From: Symsagittifera roscoffensis
Lineage: Eukaryota; Xenacoelomorpha; Acoela; Convolutidae
Length of the DNA stretch: 60,000 nucleotides
Direction of reading: 5' to 3'
Assembly: GCF_963678635.1 (NCBI RefSeq)
Contig: NC_087070.1
Location: 36,151,109-36,211,108, forward strand
The number at the start of each line of letters is the position of its first letter. Within the stretch, counting starts at the first letter, position 1. Below are positions 44,532 through 55,467 of the stretch, piece by piece. The position numbers and the translations under genes were made by a program. The notes below the pieces were generated by a model. The model ran no database searches, was not told the origin of the DNA, and saw only the letters and a program-made list of their open reading frames with translations.

Positions 44532-47500
44532 ATGTTTGTTTCGGCGGGAACTAGGATTGCCCAAAAAAGCTTCAGTTGCTTGGCCAAGGCATCAAATTTT
44601 TGTTCTTTGAGACTTTTATCAAACGCAAATACAAGGGACATCAATGATATGGAATTCAGCTTCGCTCCTCTGACCTCGATATCCGAAGATGAAAAATCTA
44701 TTCAAGAGGCCGTAGAGAAATTTGCTAATGAAAGATTGAAGCCTTTAGTGAGAAAAATGGACGAGAACGCAAACATGGACCAAGGACTGATTGATGAACT
44801 GTTTGCAAATGGCTTTATGGGAATTGAAGTTCCCGTTAATTATGGCGGTGTAGGTAAATCTTCGGTGTCATAACCCTCGGTGTCTTAGCCATCTGTATTG
44901 AAGATTATTTTATCTGGTTAAGTGGATAGTGCGTGAGACTCAAAATCCCTTGATTGCAGTAAGTCGCAGATCGAATCTTAAACCTAGCCGAGTTGTTCAC
45001 CTACTGAGTTTTCTGTTTTTTTATCGCGTTTTTTTCTAGAGCTGCTTTTTGATAGTGTTCTCGCAAGTGTTTGCGAAGTGCAGCTTCGCCTCTGTGTCAA
45101 AAAAATGTCGGCCTAACACGGGGTCATTTCAAGGGAGGCATAAGATTTTTGCTTCATTATGGATTGCACAAAATGCAGAAATGCTTAGAATATAATTTAT
45201 AGCTCAAAGTTTTTCATGACAACAGTTATATTTTCGGCTCTACGGGAAATTGTACGAGTTTCATCTCCGTTTGTTAATTTTTTTTTTGAGTTTCCATTTA
45301 TTGCCGTCGGTTGTGTTTCTGGAGATGTTTTCCGCAAAGAACACGATTCCAGGCAGCATTTTGATATTTTAATTTATGGTTTTTTGAAGTTTTTTTTGTT
45401 CTTTTTTATCTGGTATTGCTAGTGGTGCAAGTAGTATCGCCTCTGTGTTGATAGTTTGATAGTTTTTCAATAGTTTTTTTTCTTCAAATGGTAAAAAGAG
45501 CTCATGGGGTGCTGGTTTAATACGAGCGAAACTTATATGCGCTTTATGCTTACTGTTAGCGAATTAGTAAACAAAAATCGAAAAACTCTAATGCTAGAAA
45601 ATGTTTTGCATTAAATTTTCATTTTTTTTTGGATGCAAGTTTCTGATTTATTTTATTTTGTCCTAAAAGTGCGTAGAATTCGTTTTGATTAATTTTTTGG
45701 AGCATTTTGGTTCAAGCAATTTCTTTCAAAATCAATTCAATCTGATGGCACAGCGTATTGTTTTATTCTGAGAAACTTTTCGATAAAGAATTGTTCATAA
45801 ATTTCAAGAACTTTTTTGTTTACAATGTTGAATTGACTTTGCTATTTTGACTTGACCTTTCTGAGAAGGTATGTGGCGAAAGATAGCACAAAATACGCGA
45901 GCGTGGTTCTTTTTGGATATTTTTTTTGATAAAACTCCTGTTTGATAAAAACAGATATTATGAAAATGTATTGGTTTTGGCATTTCTTTGAGACGCTTTG
46001 GATTTTTTTTCTCCTTTTTCTTAAATTTTAGTTTTTCGCAAAAGCTACTACCGATTTCCAAAATAAGTAATACCAATGGAAGGACAGCTCTTTCCCCTGT
46101 GTGCCTAAATATTCCCCTGGTTTCTTTTTATTTTACCCCACTTTCTACAGCCTTCGATAAATGAGAATGTTTGACCTAAAGTTTTTTTGCTTTCTCGAAA
46201 ACTGCTTTCCCAAATTGAATTTTGGGTTCAATAAAGAATCGGGTTGTGGGAAGATTTTCTGACTTCTTGAAAACTACCCTTCATATCTGAGGTTTTGAAT
46301 TCAATAAAACAAATGGATTGTGTAAAACACACTGCATCAGCGGTTACGCTCATTTTTTTACACAAAAAGTTATGGTCTTCGGAAAAATCAAATATCAATT
46401 TTTTTAAACTCTTTTAAACTTTTCTCAAAAACTACCCTCCCAAGTTAAAGAATAAGTTTTAAAAAATAGATAATGGAAATCGTCCAGTCATAAGCGAATA
46501 CGCCCTAGTTTTTGAAGTAAAAAAAGTCTAATTTGGACAGTTTATTGGAGACTTTTTCTTGATCTTTTTTAGCCTACATTTTCTTCTACAGAATTCGCTT
46601 AATTTTTTCACTTGTTTGAGACACATGGTCTTTTGAACATGCTTTTTAAAATCGCAAATGGTTCGAAGCTTAGCTTCGCCTCTGTTTATAAAGTTTTGTT
46701 TAGGCTCCAGCTTTTTCTCTTCTATTCTTGCCGTGGAAGAAGTGGCGAGAGTGGACCCTTCGGTCGCAATTCTCGTTGATATTCACAACACGCTAATAAC
46801 GACAGTGATAATGCAACATGGCAACGAGGAGCAGAAAAAATACTGGCTCCCCAAGTTGGTCTCAGATACCGTCGGATCTTTTTGTCTGTCAGAGGCGACA
46901 TCGGGCAGTGATGCGTTTGCAATGAAGACTGTTGCAAAACCAGACGGAAAGGGAAATTATGTAATAAACGGAACAAAATTGTGGATCAGGTACTTGTATT
47001 TAGCCATATACTCAATTCAATGATTTTGTAATAGATAAATGCAATTGAATTGGTTATGATAAATAACTAGAAAGGCGTTGTTGCAGGGTATTCTATTGAA
47101 GTTGATTGTGTCTGACCGAATAAATCAGAAGTAGTTTAAGAGGAAGCAGTGAATATGAATAATTTGAGTGAGGTTTTTTGTAGTAATTCGGAGCAGGCAG
47201 GACTGTTTGTCGTGTTCGCCAACACAGACCCCTCTAAGGGTTACAAGGGCATCACCGCCTTCCTCGTCCCCCGCGACACTCCCGGTTTGACAATTGGGAA
47301 GAAGGAGGACAAAATGTGCATCCGGGCATCCTCCACTTGTCCTCTTCATTTCGAAAACGTCATGGTGTGTATAGAAACCCGTACTATGCTTAAAATTTTT
47401 ACACTAGCGAGGTTGCGAGCGTAGTTTATTATAGAAAATGTTGGATTTTATAGGGTCATGGGAAAGTTTGGCTGGCCCTAAAAGTACTTGGGTTAACAAA

Positions 47501-50500
47501 TAACTGGTTGATGTAAAATTTGCGGCACAGCGCAGATAGAAGAAAAGTTGTAAATAGTGATTTAATTGAGATTATCTTTTTTGTTCTTCCATTTCCTACG
47601 AGAAAAGAAGATCAATCTGAAAGTAATAATTGGAAGGCGTTTTTTTCACGGAATCTTATTGAAGAATGAGTTTTGGTTAGTAAAAAAGATAAAATCGGTA
47701 TAGATAATTTTTTGCCAAAAAAATTTAGTCATATAGTGATTCTGCTTGGTTTTCGGCAGTGTTTAAGCATCGCTGGCCTGAAAAAAGACCTTTTCTACCG
47801 AGAAAAAAATTGACCTAAAAATTCATGCACATGTCGCGGGTGCAAGCGAATCAGAAATTATGCCTTAATTGAGGTTGTCTTTTTTCGCATTCGATTGCCT
47901 TTTTGAAAACACGATCAATTTGATAGTTTGAATCGAAATATCCATTTTCCCCCAGGAATCTAATTTGCAGATTTCGAACTGTACCTTTTTTTGGAACTTA
48001 TAGATTATTTTTCGGTTTGAGTCCCTTATTTCATCTTTTATCTCTTTTTGTAATTTTTTAGTTTTAAATAATATATTTTTTTGAACTGTGAACTTTTTTG
48101 AACTGAACTTTTTTGAACTGTGAACTTGAGTAAAAGATGTATGTGAATAGGTATCAGGAGACCAAGTGCTGGGTGAAGTGGGTCAAGGCTATCGCTACTG
48201 CATTGATATTCTAAACGAAGGCAGAATAGGCATCGGGGCCCAAATGATAGGGTTGTGCAGAGGAGCACTGGACTGTACAGTACCCTACCTACATGAGAGA
48301 ATACAATTCGGACAGCCAATTTGGAACTTCCAGGTATTTAAACATAATTGTTCATTTTTAAAGAAAATCCTTTTTTTATGAGTTCTTCCACGTAATTAGT
48401 TGAGGATTTTTCAACGTTTAAGAATCAGTGGACGTAGTTGCCGCTGATTTGTTTTTGGGAAGTTGATATTTGAAGCCCGCTATTTTTGAAAGTGGAGGGC
48501 AAGTTACGCTTGCAGAGAACTTTCGCGGTCTCTCAGAAGAGAATAAAATGGCGATAGCTAACGGTTTAAAACTGAGGTAATCAATTCAATTGAACCCGCC
48601 ATTGAGAAACGTACATCTCTGAGCTTAACTTCCTCAATATTTATACATCAATGATTGAAATTGAAATTGAGATATTTTTTAGTTGTCTTCATTTCAATTT
48701 CAAAAAATTTTAGATTTTTTAAAAGTCCAAAATTTGATCACGCTCAAATTTGATTTTCGGAGGTTTGACTTCTGATTTCTTTTTAAATTCAGTTCAAATA
48801 AAAATTTGATAAACGGATGGCAAACTACGCTCTCCAATGATGTAAGTTTAAATTCCTCATAAATTGTGTATGACTTATACAGTGCTGATTTAAATTAACC
48901 GGACAAAACGAGCTAAGCTTGAAATTTAAAACGCGTTTTTCTCTTATGAATACAAAACTTGCTTAAAATTTTAGCAAAATTGATATGGTGTAATTTGTTT
49001 TGAAAAATTCGGGCCCAAAATTTTACCCCAAAAATGGGCCATTTTTGTTTTTCTTAGTTAATCAGAAATTACGCCAAAAATAACCTGTCGATCACTGACA
49101 TAATTATATCAAAGTGAGCCACTTACGTAGCCCAACAAACTTTAAGAAGGGTATAATCTCCAAAATATTGTATAAGTTAATTTATTTTTGTTTGATAGAC
49201 AAAAAAGGTCGTTTTTACTACATAAAATACCAACTTTTTATTTAAAAACTATTTTAAACAATTTGCATTTTTTTTGGAGAAAATACTCTTCATAAAGTTT
49301 GTTGGGCTACGTAAGGGGCTCACTTTGATATAATTATGTCTGTGATCGACAGGTTATTTTTGGCGTAATTTCTGATAAACTAAGAAAAACTAAAATGACC
49401 CATTTTTGGGGTAAAATTTTGGGCCCGAATTCCGCATAACAAATAACACCATATCAATTTTGCTAAAATTTTAAGCAAGTTTTGTATTCATAAGTTTCAC
49501 CTAAACTCAACCCAATTTGAGAAAAACGGGTTTCAAATTTCAAGTTTAACGCGTTTTGTCCGGTTAATTTAAATCAGCACTAGAATCGAAAGTGGTTTTT
49601 AGTTTTCAGAATTCGGTTTTCAAATCTTTTCTGATTGGCTGAAAAAAGTGCCAATCAGATAGGATTTTCAAAGTTCTAAGAGCTCTAACGTGATGTTTTT
49701 TCCTTCATCCTGACGTGTCTTTTTTCCTATTATAGCCTCCTAGCCGTAACACAAAAATAATAGTCCCATCAAATTAATTTTTGGAAATTCTTGGCCGTGC
49801 TGTAGGCTCAATTTGATTCTGCTCCCTGTTTAGGCCATGCAGCACCAAGTGGCAGAGATGGCGACTAAGCTGGAGGCGGCTAAACTGCTCACTTACAATG
49901 CCGCCAGGCTGAAAGAGAGTGGCTTAGACTGTGTGAAGGAGGCGGCCATGGCCAAGTACTACACTGCAGAAGTTGCGGGACAAGTAAGAGATTTAAGTTT
50001 TTTTTTAAAAGAAAACAAGGTTCAATGAACCGAGTGAGTTTTTAAGTTCGGCTGCAGGACTTTAGTTCTTTTACGGCAGATTTTTCAGTTTTTTTTCAAG
50101 AGCTCATATTACGAGCAAAAAATTTAGTATGTGTATGTGTGTGCGTTTTGTGGGGAGGGGGATTTATCAACTTTTTTTTAAGTCTTAAAAGTCTTGTTGA
50201 TTTTTTTTCGGCTTGAACGGTTTCTGCTAAGGTGTTTTCGGCTTTGTTACCGCTTGATAAGTTTTCTTCCGATTTTAATTTCACATTATATTGTCCTGGC
50301 ATGTTTTTTTTTCAAAACTAGCCTGATTCATTTTGATAGATCGAGGATTTTGAGATTTTGGAATTTTTTGATTTTTTCATCGATTTAGCGGCTTTCTGGT
50401 TTTGTATCGCAAGTGGTGCGAAGTCCAGCTTCACCTTTGTATTAAAGTTTAGTTCGTTTCCTTTGTTTAAAGGAAGGCAAGTTGCACTATGGAACACCAA

Positions 50501-50958
50501 AAATGTAATGGTCACGAAAAACGTGATTGGCGTCGTTGCGAAAGTGGAATTTAATTTTCAGATTTTCTAGCGAAATAAAATTTTCACCTGTTTTTTGAGT
50601 TTTCTCAAATTGGGTTAATTTTATCAAAAAATTCAATCATAAGTTGTTGTAGAAAATTGCAGAGCTTAAAGATCATCTATTTTTATGAAATTCGAAAATT
50701 GACGTTTTAAAAAAAACAGTCGTATTTTTTCTGTTTACTTGCGTTCCTTGACTCTTTTCCAACTGTCTGTTGGCTATGTTTGAAATTTTTTGCTGTGAGT
50801 AGCTTACGAGCAAGTGCATTGAATGGATGGGCGGAGTGGGCATTACGAAGGACTACGCAATAGAAAAGTTCTACAGGGACTCCAAAATCGGTGCAATATA
50901 CGAGGGCACGGCCAACATACAACTCAACACCATCGCTAAATTCATGACCAAATGGTAG
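44532..50958 (+). CDS. ACADSB: Short/branched-chain acyl-CoA dehydrogenase, mitochondrial (complete gene)
   Basis: Six exons: 44,532-44,853, 46,704-46,989, 47,184-47,364, 48,151-48,333, 49,834-49,983, 50,803-50,958. All introns are GT-AG and phases join to 425 codons plus stop, close to the vertebrate length (432). The enzyme removes two hydrogens from C2-methyl-branched acyl-CoAs in isoleucine breakdown, passing electrons to ETF. Residues 1-30 are basic with no acidic residue, fitting a matrix-targeting signal. FAD/substrate-binding segments [16 protein letters not shown] and [11 protein letters not shown] are intact, as are [18 protein letters not shown] and the catalytic Glu in [11 protein letters not shown]. 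Exons 1-3 lie in the third tandem unit and exons 4-6 are unique. Start ATG 44,532 is chosen because an upstream frame extension has no ATG. Confidence 0.93.
47524..47965. repeat. Diverged ~300-bp local duplication in ACADSB intron 3
   Basis: 47,565-47,650 and 47,868-47,960 are similar (TTAATTGAG..TATCTTTTTT, AAGATCAATCTGAAAG against ACGATCAATTTGATAG, GGAATC). The second half begins right at the end of tandem unit 3. Confidence 0.5.
48880..49582. mobile_element. Foldback element (Tc1/mariner-like MITE) in ACADSB intron 4
   Basis: Two arms of roughly 300 bp are inverted copies of each other. The left arm starts CAGTGCTGATTTAAATTAAC after TA; the right arm ends with the complement (AATTTAAATCAGCACTA). 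CAGTG ends next to TA are typical of Tc1/mariner transposons. The central ~100 bp is AT-rich with no open frame, so the element is non-autonomous. The inside arms match over AACCTGTCGATCACTGACAT and GTAGCCCAACAAACTTTA and their complements. Confidence 0.8.
50408..50755 (+). repeat. Dispersed repeat in ACADSB intron 5
   Basis: Begins with the SINE-like core TCGCAAGTGGTGCGAAGT.CAGCTTCACC and ends in TTTTTTCTGTTTACTTGCGTT. The last ~170 bp match 54,661-54,840 with about three quarters identity by eye. Confidence 0.55.
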
Positions 50959-51060
50959 TTCACATATACGGAGACAAAGTCAGTCATATCTTTGCGGGAC
51001 CTTGAACTTCTTGGAGAGATTAAACTCATTAACAGTGACTCTAAGAGAGTTCTACTTTGC

Positions 51061-51066
51061 AATAAA
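51061..51066 (+). terminator. Polyadenylation signal of ACADSB
   Basis: AATAAA ~103 bp after the stop codon of the gene. Confidence 0.7.
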
Positions 51067-51995
51067 TTTTAATTATGACGATGCTGATTTCAATGTCAAG
51101 AATGGTGGTATTTCTTTGTTGATTCCGTATTCGATTATTTAAATCATGAAGCAGCGCAACCTTATATTATGTTTGGATTGCTTAATTTGTGGAGTTTGAT
51201 CGAAATTTGAAGTTTCCGATCTAATTATGTGTACTGATTTTTTTTGTAGAATTTAGTTTATTGGTAATTTGAATATCTATTTATTGATCAATATATCGAA
51301 AGTATAGATGCAGCGATGTCATAAAACTAGCTCTATATCTCGATCCTTCTTTCTTTATTAGTGGTTATGCAAAACTAATAGATCTTAGAGAATAGTGTTT
51401 AGCTTAGCATTGAGGGAATATTTGCATTCGATCATTCAAAAAAGAAATAGTTAATTATTTATAGAAAGCGCGTGAAATCATCTGCTTCTTGAAAAAAATT
51501 GTTTTCCCATTTTGTTTTCAAGATTCAGTGCAGTGCTGTAAATAAAATGTTTAGTTCAATATTGAGTTGATAACGGTTCTTAATAGCAGTTTTCCTGATT
51601 GTTATGAGGTAAGTGAATACCTAGGAAATAAGACATCTGGAAAGTACATTTTTAGACTTTGCCGTCGATTGTTGACGTTAGTTTTTTTCCTTCATGATTC
51701 AATTGCTTTCGTTGTTTTTAGTGCACGTTTATCCTTCTTTTTTGTTCTAAAAAAATCGAAAACCTGATTTTTGCATATTTATATTTTTGTATCTTTATAT
51801 TGTCTTATCGAAAACCCAACAAATATATATCTTGTCATGCTTTTGAAGTTGCCTGGCTTTCTGATCAAAATCAAAGAATTGATCTCGAAAATTGAGTTGG
51901 AATATGTAGAAATGTCTTTACGCTTGCAATCGACACGAGTTATCAAGTCGGAAAATAAATTTTTTTTTGGTGTTATTTTGTGTCATATATTAAAT
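51067..51995. other. Intergenic AT-rich DNA after ACADSB
   Basis: No gene or RNA recognised. Short + strand frames here (e.g. 51,567-51,767) lack any motif. Confidence 0.5.
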
Positions 51996-51997
51996 TT

Positions 51998-52135
51998 GCA
52001 TGAGTGTAGTGCGTGTATTAAATTTGAGAGCTATAATGCACAATATAGTCATTTCATTTTCAAACAACTTTACATGCTACTAGGATAGTTTTTGTAAATA
52101 CATCACTCTACCAGATAAAATGTTGTTCAGAAATT
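51998..52135. repeat. Dispersed repeat, related to HSD17B12 intron 3
   Basis: GTGTATTAAATTTGAGAGCT, ATAATGCACAATAT, TACATGCTACTAGGATAG and CTCTACCAGAT recur in the same order at 57,268-57,395. Confidence 0.7.
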
Positions 52136-52689
52136 CAAATTTTATACTGATTTGAAAACCAAAAATTGGCTTTTAAAATAAGTTATAAATACTGTTCGAA
52201 GCATAGCAAAAATCCGATCCAGTTATTTAACATGAACCTGCCACTTATTGTAATAAATATATCACCAGCAACTAGTCTAGCAGAATCACGGAATCATATT
52301 TTTTCAAATCTCTACTTTCGTCAACCACATGACCTATTCCAGTACATTTTTTTGACATATTTTGGGCGTCTTGCATTTTGAACACAGTTGAATTTGCAAT
52401 TGGGTTGTTATTTTGCTGATTTGGATAAACTTCAGTTTTTTTTTCTGTTTAAAATTGAAAGGTTGTGCCTAATAGTAAAGTGGCAAATACAGTTTTTGAA
52501 TACATCTAGTCATTATCAATCTATTATATATTTAAATGTGGTCTTCACTATTTCGCAATGTCTAAGCTTTTTCAACTTATTATTTTTGCATGTTTAACGA
52601 AAGAGTTTTGGCGCGTTTAAGCTATATCGTATATTGCAATGGTTAAATTTTCTTTCGATTTTCTAGCGTGATTTTTGTGTTTTTTTTTC

Positions 52690-53705
52690 AAATTTGAAAT
52701 TGTCAAACCTGAATTGGAAATATCGATGATTTGAAATTATCAATGTGGGATTTTGTCACCCTAGGGGCTACGAATTGGGCCTCAAAAAATCAATACTGAA
52801 ATCTTTTGTGTTGTATGAGATATGAAGATTCTTGTGATTTTTTCGAAGTATTTCATGAAACTTTCAGTTATAAAACTCCACAAATTGAAATTCTCAACCC
52901 TGTACTTGGGTGCTGTCAGGGTACTCTCAGGGGTTGCAAAGCTTGCTTCAAAAACTGACTGATCAAATCCTTTTAGTTTGCGAGATATGACGTTTTTTTT
53001 ATGATTTTTTCAAAAATGATCAAAGACGATTGACAAAAATTGAAATTCTCAACTCTGAGTTGCTGTCAGGGTGTTTTCAGGCATTGCAGATTCTGCTCCA
53101 AATATGACTGCTGAAAGCTTTGACGTTGAGGTTCCGAGATCTGGCATTTTTATGATTTTTTCAAAAACTTTTAGAAAATTTTACATTTAAAATTGTGAAA
53201 TGCTAACCGTGTAGTCAGCAGCTGTCGATGAACTCTCAGGAGTTCCAAATCTTGCCTCCAAGGGGACCGCTCAAATGCTTTTTTTTCGAGATATGATGTT
53301 GTTTCAATTTTTTTCAAAATTTACCAAAAAAAGTTTGACAAAAAAAAACGTTTCAAAACGTTACAGAGGTGTTTTCTAGGTACTCTCAGAAGTTGCTGAT
53401 CTTGCCTCCAAGTTTGACTGCTCAAATCATCTTAGTTTCTGAGATACGCCATTTTAATTTTTTTCTATAATTTTTCTAAAAACTAAAGATCTAAAATATT
53501 TTCCAAGTTCGAAATAATCAACACTATGGCGAGGTGAGTGTTCAATGCCTTTTGTTTTTAGATATGACATTTTTATCTTTCTTGAAAAGTGTTAATTTTC
53601 AAACTAGTTTTCTCTAATTTTGAAATTGTCGACCCTTTGGTGGGGTGATATCAGGTTACTACCAGCGGATGCGTATGTTGCCTCTCATCGCAATTTTATC
53701 GCTCA
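52690..53705. repeat. Degenerate tandem repeat, about 6-7 units of ~160 bp
   Basis: Each unit has GAAATTCTCAACCCTG, GCTGTCAGGGT.CTCTCAGG, TTGCAAATCTTGCCTCCAA, TGACTGCTCAAATC and GAGATATGACGTTTTT-like blocks. Units begin near 52,735, 52,893, 53,039, 53,200, 53,350, 53,507 and 53,624. Strongly diverged, so old. Confidence 0.75.
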
Positions 53706-54344
53706 AGTTTTGCATTGAACTTAAAAATAAATTAAGAAAAAAGAGTCTGATATTTAAAAATTAATTACGCTGTATTATGAATCCCAATTGAATGTGATTT
53801 GATGATTTTGTAATGGAAATTGATTCATTTTTTTAAAATAAGGAAAGTGCTGTTGTATGATGCCGGCCATATTGTGGTTTCGCTAACGACAATCTGAAAT
53901 CCGTTAGTTTTGGATATCTGACCGTTTTAGTTTTAAAAACAATTAATTCAAATTTTAGCGTTCAAATTGAAATCCAAAAGCATTGTTGGAATCCATAAGG
54001 TTGCATTCATTTTGCAGTTTTTTTCATACATTTTATGTAGTAGCAGTTTTCATGTTCACTAATCTATTTGAAACACTGGTGGTGCCTTACAAGCTAATTT
54101 TTTCTTAAAAATTAAGCTCTTATGAAACTAAATGGTTCTGTTAAACGGGTGTCTGCTCTATTTTTTTTTCGGTTTCGTTACCATTTCGTTAGTTTTCTTG
54201 TGTTGTTAATCATTCTTGTGATTGGCAGGAGTGTTGTAACCGGATACTAGAGTTTTTTCAGTAAATAGTTTGTCCACAAGATTGCACACAGAAAATGTGA
54301 CACGTGTTTCAACTTACTTCATAATAAATACAAGTTCAACCAGC
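53706..54344. other. Intergenic AT-rich DNA
   Basis: Nothing recognised apart from short poly-T tracts. Confidence 0.5.
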
Positions 54345-54350
54345 CATTCA

Positions 54351-54420
54351 GCGCATCTGGCGTAGAGGTAAGATATAGCTTTAGACAAAGGCTTGTGGGT
54401 CGAATCCGGCCGAGACCTGT
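54351..54420 (+). repeat. tRNA-like sequence with A and B boxes (SINE head)
   Basis: TGGCGTAGAGG (54,358-54,368) matches the pol III A box and GGGTCGAATCC (54,397-54,407) the B box at the normal spacing. It does not fold into a full cloverleaf by eye and is followed by repeat sequence, so I call it a tRNA-derived SINE head and not a functional tRNA gene. Confidence 0.45.
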
Positions 54421-54660
54421 TTTTTCGCAAACTAGGAATTGTTTGATTTTCGGACTATCGTCCATCTGCGTAAACGTCGATGAACGTAGTTCAGACTCTG
54501 AAATAAGTCGCAATGATTTTTTTTCAGGACAAATTTTGCATTTGTTCTCGCTCATTTTTTTCGCGGTTAGATTTTGATTTCTTTTTGAATCAGTTCATTT
54601 CCTTTGAAATGCGAAAGTGTAAAGAACATGGAAAATCTGATTAACTTCTGATATCGAAAA

Positions 54661-54840
54661 TGAATTTTGATTATCAGATTTATTGGGTTAATTTTTTCAA
54701 AAAATTACGTCAATCATGAATTGTTCTAGAAAATCAAACAGCTTTAAGACCATCTTTTTTCCTCGGAAATTTGAAAGATGAGGTTTTTTTCAAAAAACTA
54801 GTTTGTGTTTTTTTTTCTGTTTACTTGCGTTTACTTGCAC
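54661..54840 (+). repeat. Dispersed repeat, partner of 50,581-50,755
   Basis: Shares ATTGGGTTAATTTT..TCAAAAAATT, GTTCTAGAAAAT/GTTGTAGAAAAT and TTTTTCTGTTTACTTGCGTT with the ACADSB intron 5 repeat. Confidence 0.65.
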
Positions 54841-55020
54841 TAGCGATCAGCGTTGTGTATTAGTATGAACCTTTTTTTAAACCTAACTCGCAAATAAAAG
54901 TGTTCATTGAATGTGGCAAGAATTCACTCATTTGGTAGCGCTTTTGATATAATCACGATCTAGCATTGGAAATTTCATAGATCTGTTCTCTGCTTTATTT
55001 GTAGCTTATGATGTATTAAG

Positions 55021-55092
55021 CGTGTGGGGCTCGTTGATTAGTGCGTGAGACTCATATTTTCTAGGTCGCAAAGTGAATTCGAGACCTAGTAG
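55021..55092 (+). repeat. tRNA-like SINE head
   Basis: Shares AGTGCGTGAGACTCA with the intron 1 SINE at 28,070. A B-box-like ATTCGAGACC follows near 55,077. A related hairpin tail (TACGAAGTTCTGCTTCGGTC) lies at about 55,202. Confidence 0.45.
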
Positions 55093-55467
55093 AATTTTTA
55101 CTAGTTTATTGTAGGCTTCTTATTTTATTGAGCTTTATCAAAAAATTTTCTCGAGGCGTCTACAATTGGACCGTTTTTTACAGTTGCAGTTTCCCGAGGG
55201 CTACGAAGTTCTGCTTCGGTCTGGAAGTAAATATACTGCATCGAACTGAAAGATAATTGTGCAGCTATTTTGCTTTCGAATCCCTGAATCTGAAAAAGAA
55301 AGCGTGATGCTGATTTTTGTTTCAACACAAGTAAGCTGTCCACTTTTGGCTCCCCTGCAATTAATAAATATATATTTATTTTTAAAACTTTTCACTTTAT
55401 TTTTCAGATCACTTTGTGTGGTCTATTTTGATTGGCTCTGATTGACTGAGTGTGAACGAAAAAAAAG

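Larger units (their letters stand above)
39417..47844. repeat. 8.43-kb tandem unit, copy 3
   Basis: Same content, 8,428 bp. It departs from the unit at 47,845, where unique intron-3 sequence leads to exon 4 of ACADSB. A private change at 42,995 alters Lys to Glu in the endonuclease frame. Confidence 0.95.

Noticed and set aside
22560-47844. CRISPR-like or satellite array
   Set aside because: Units are 8.4 kb with gene and transposon content; it is a segmental tandem duplication.
54351-54420. Functional tRNA gene
   Set aside because: A and B boxes are good, but I could not form an acceptor stem or convincing cloverleaf; more likely a SINE head.
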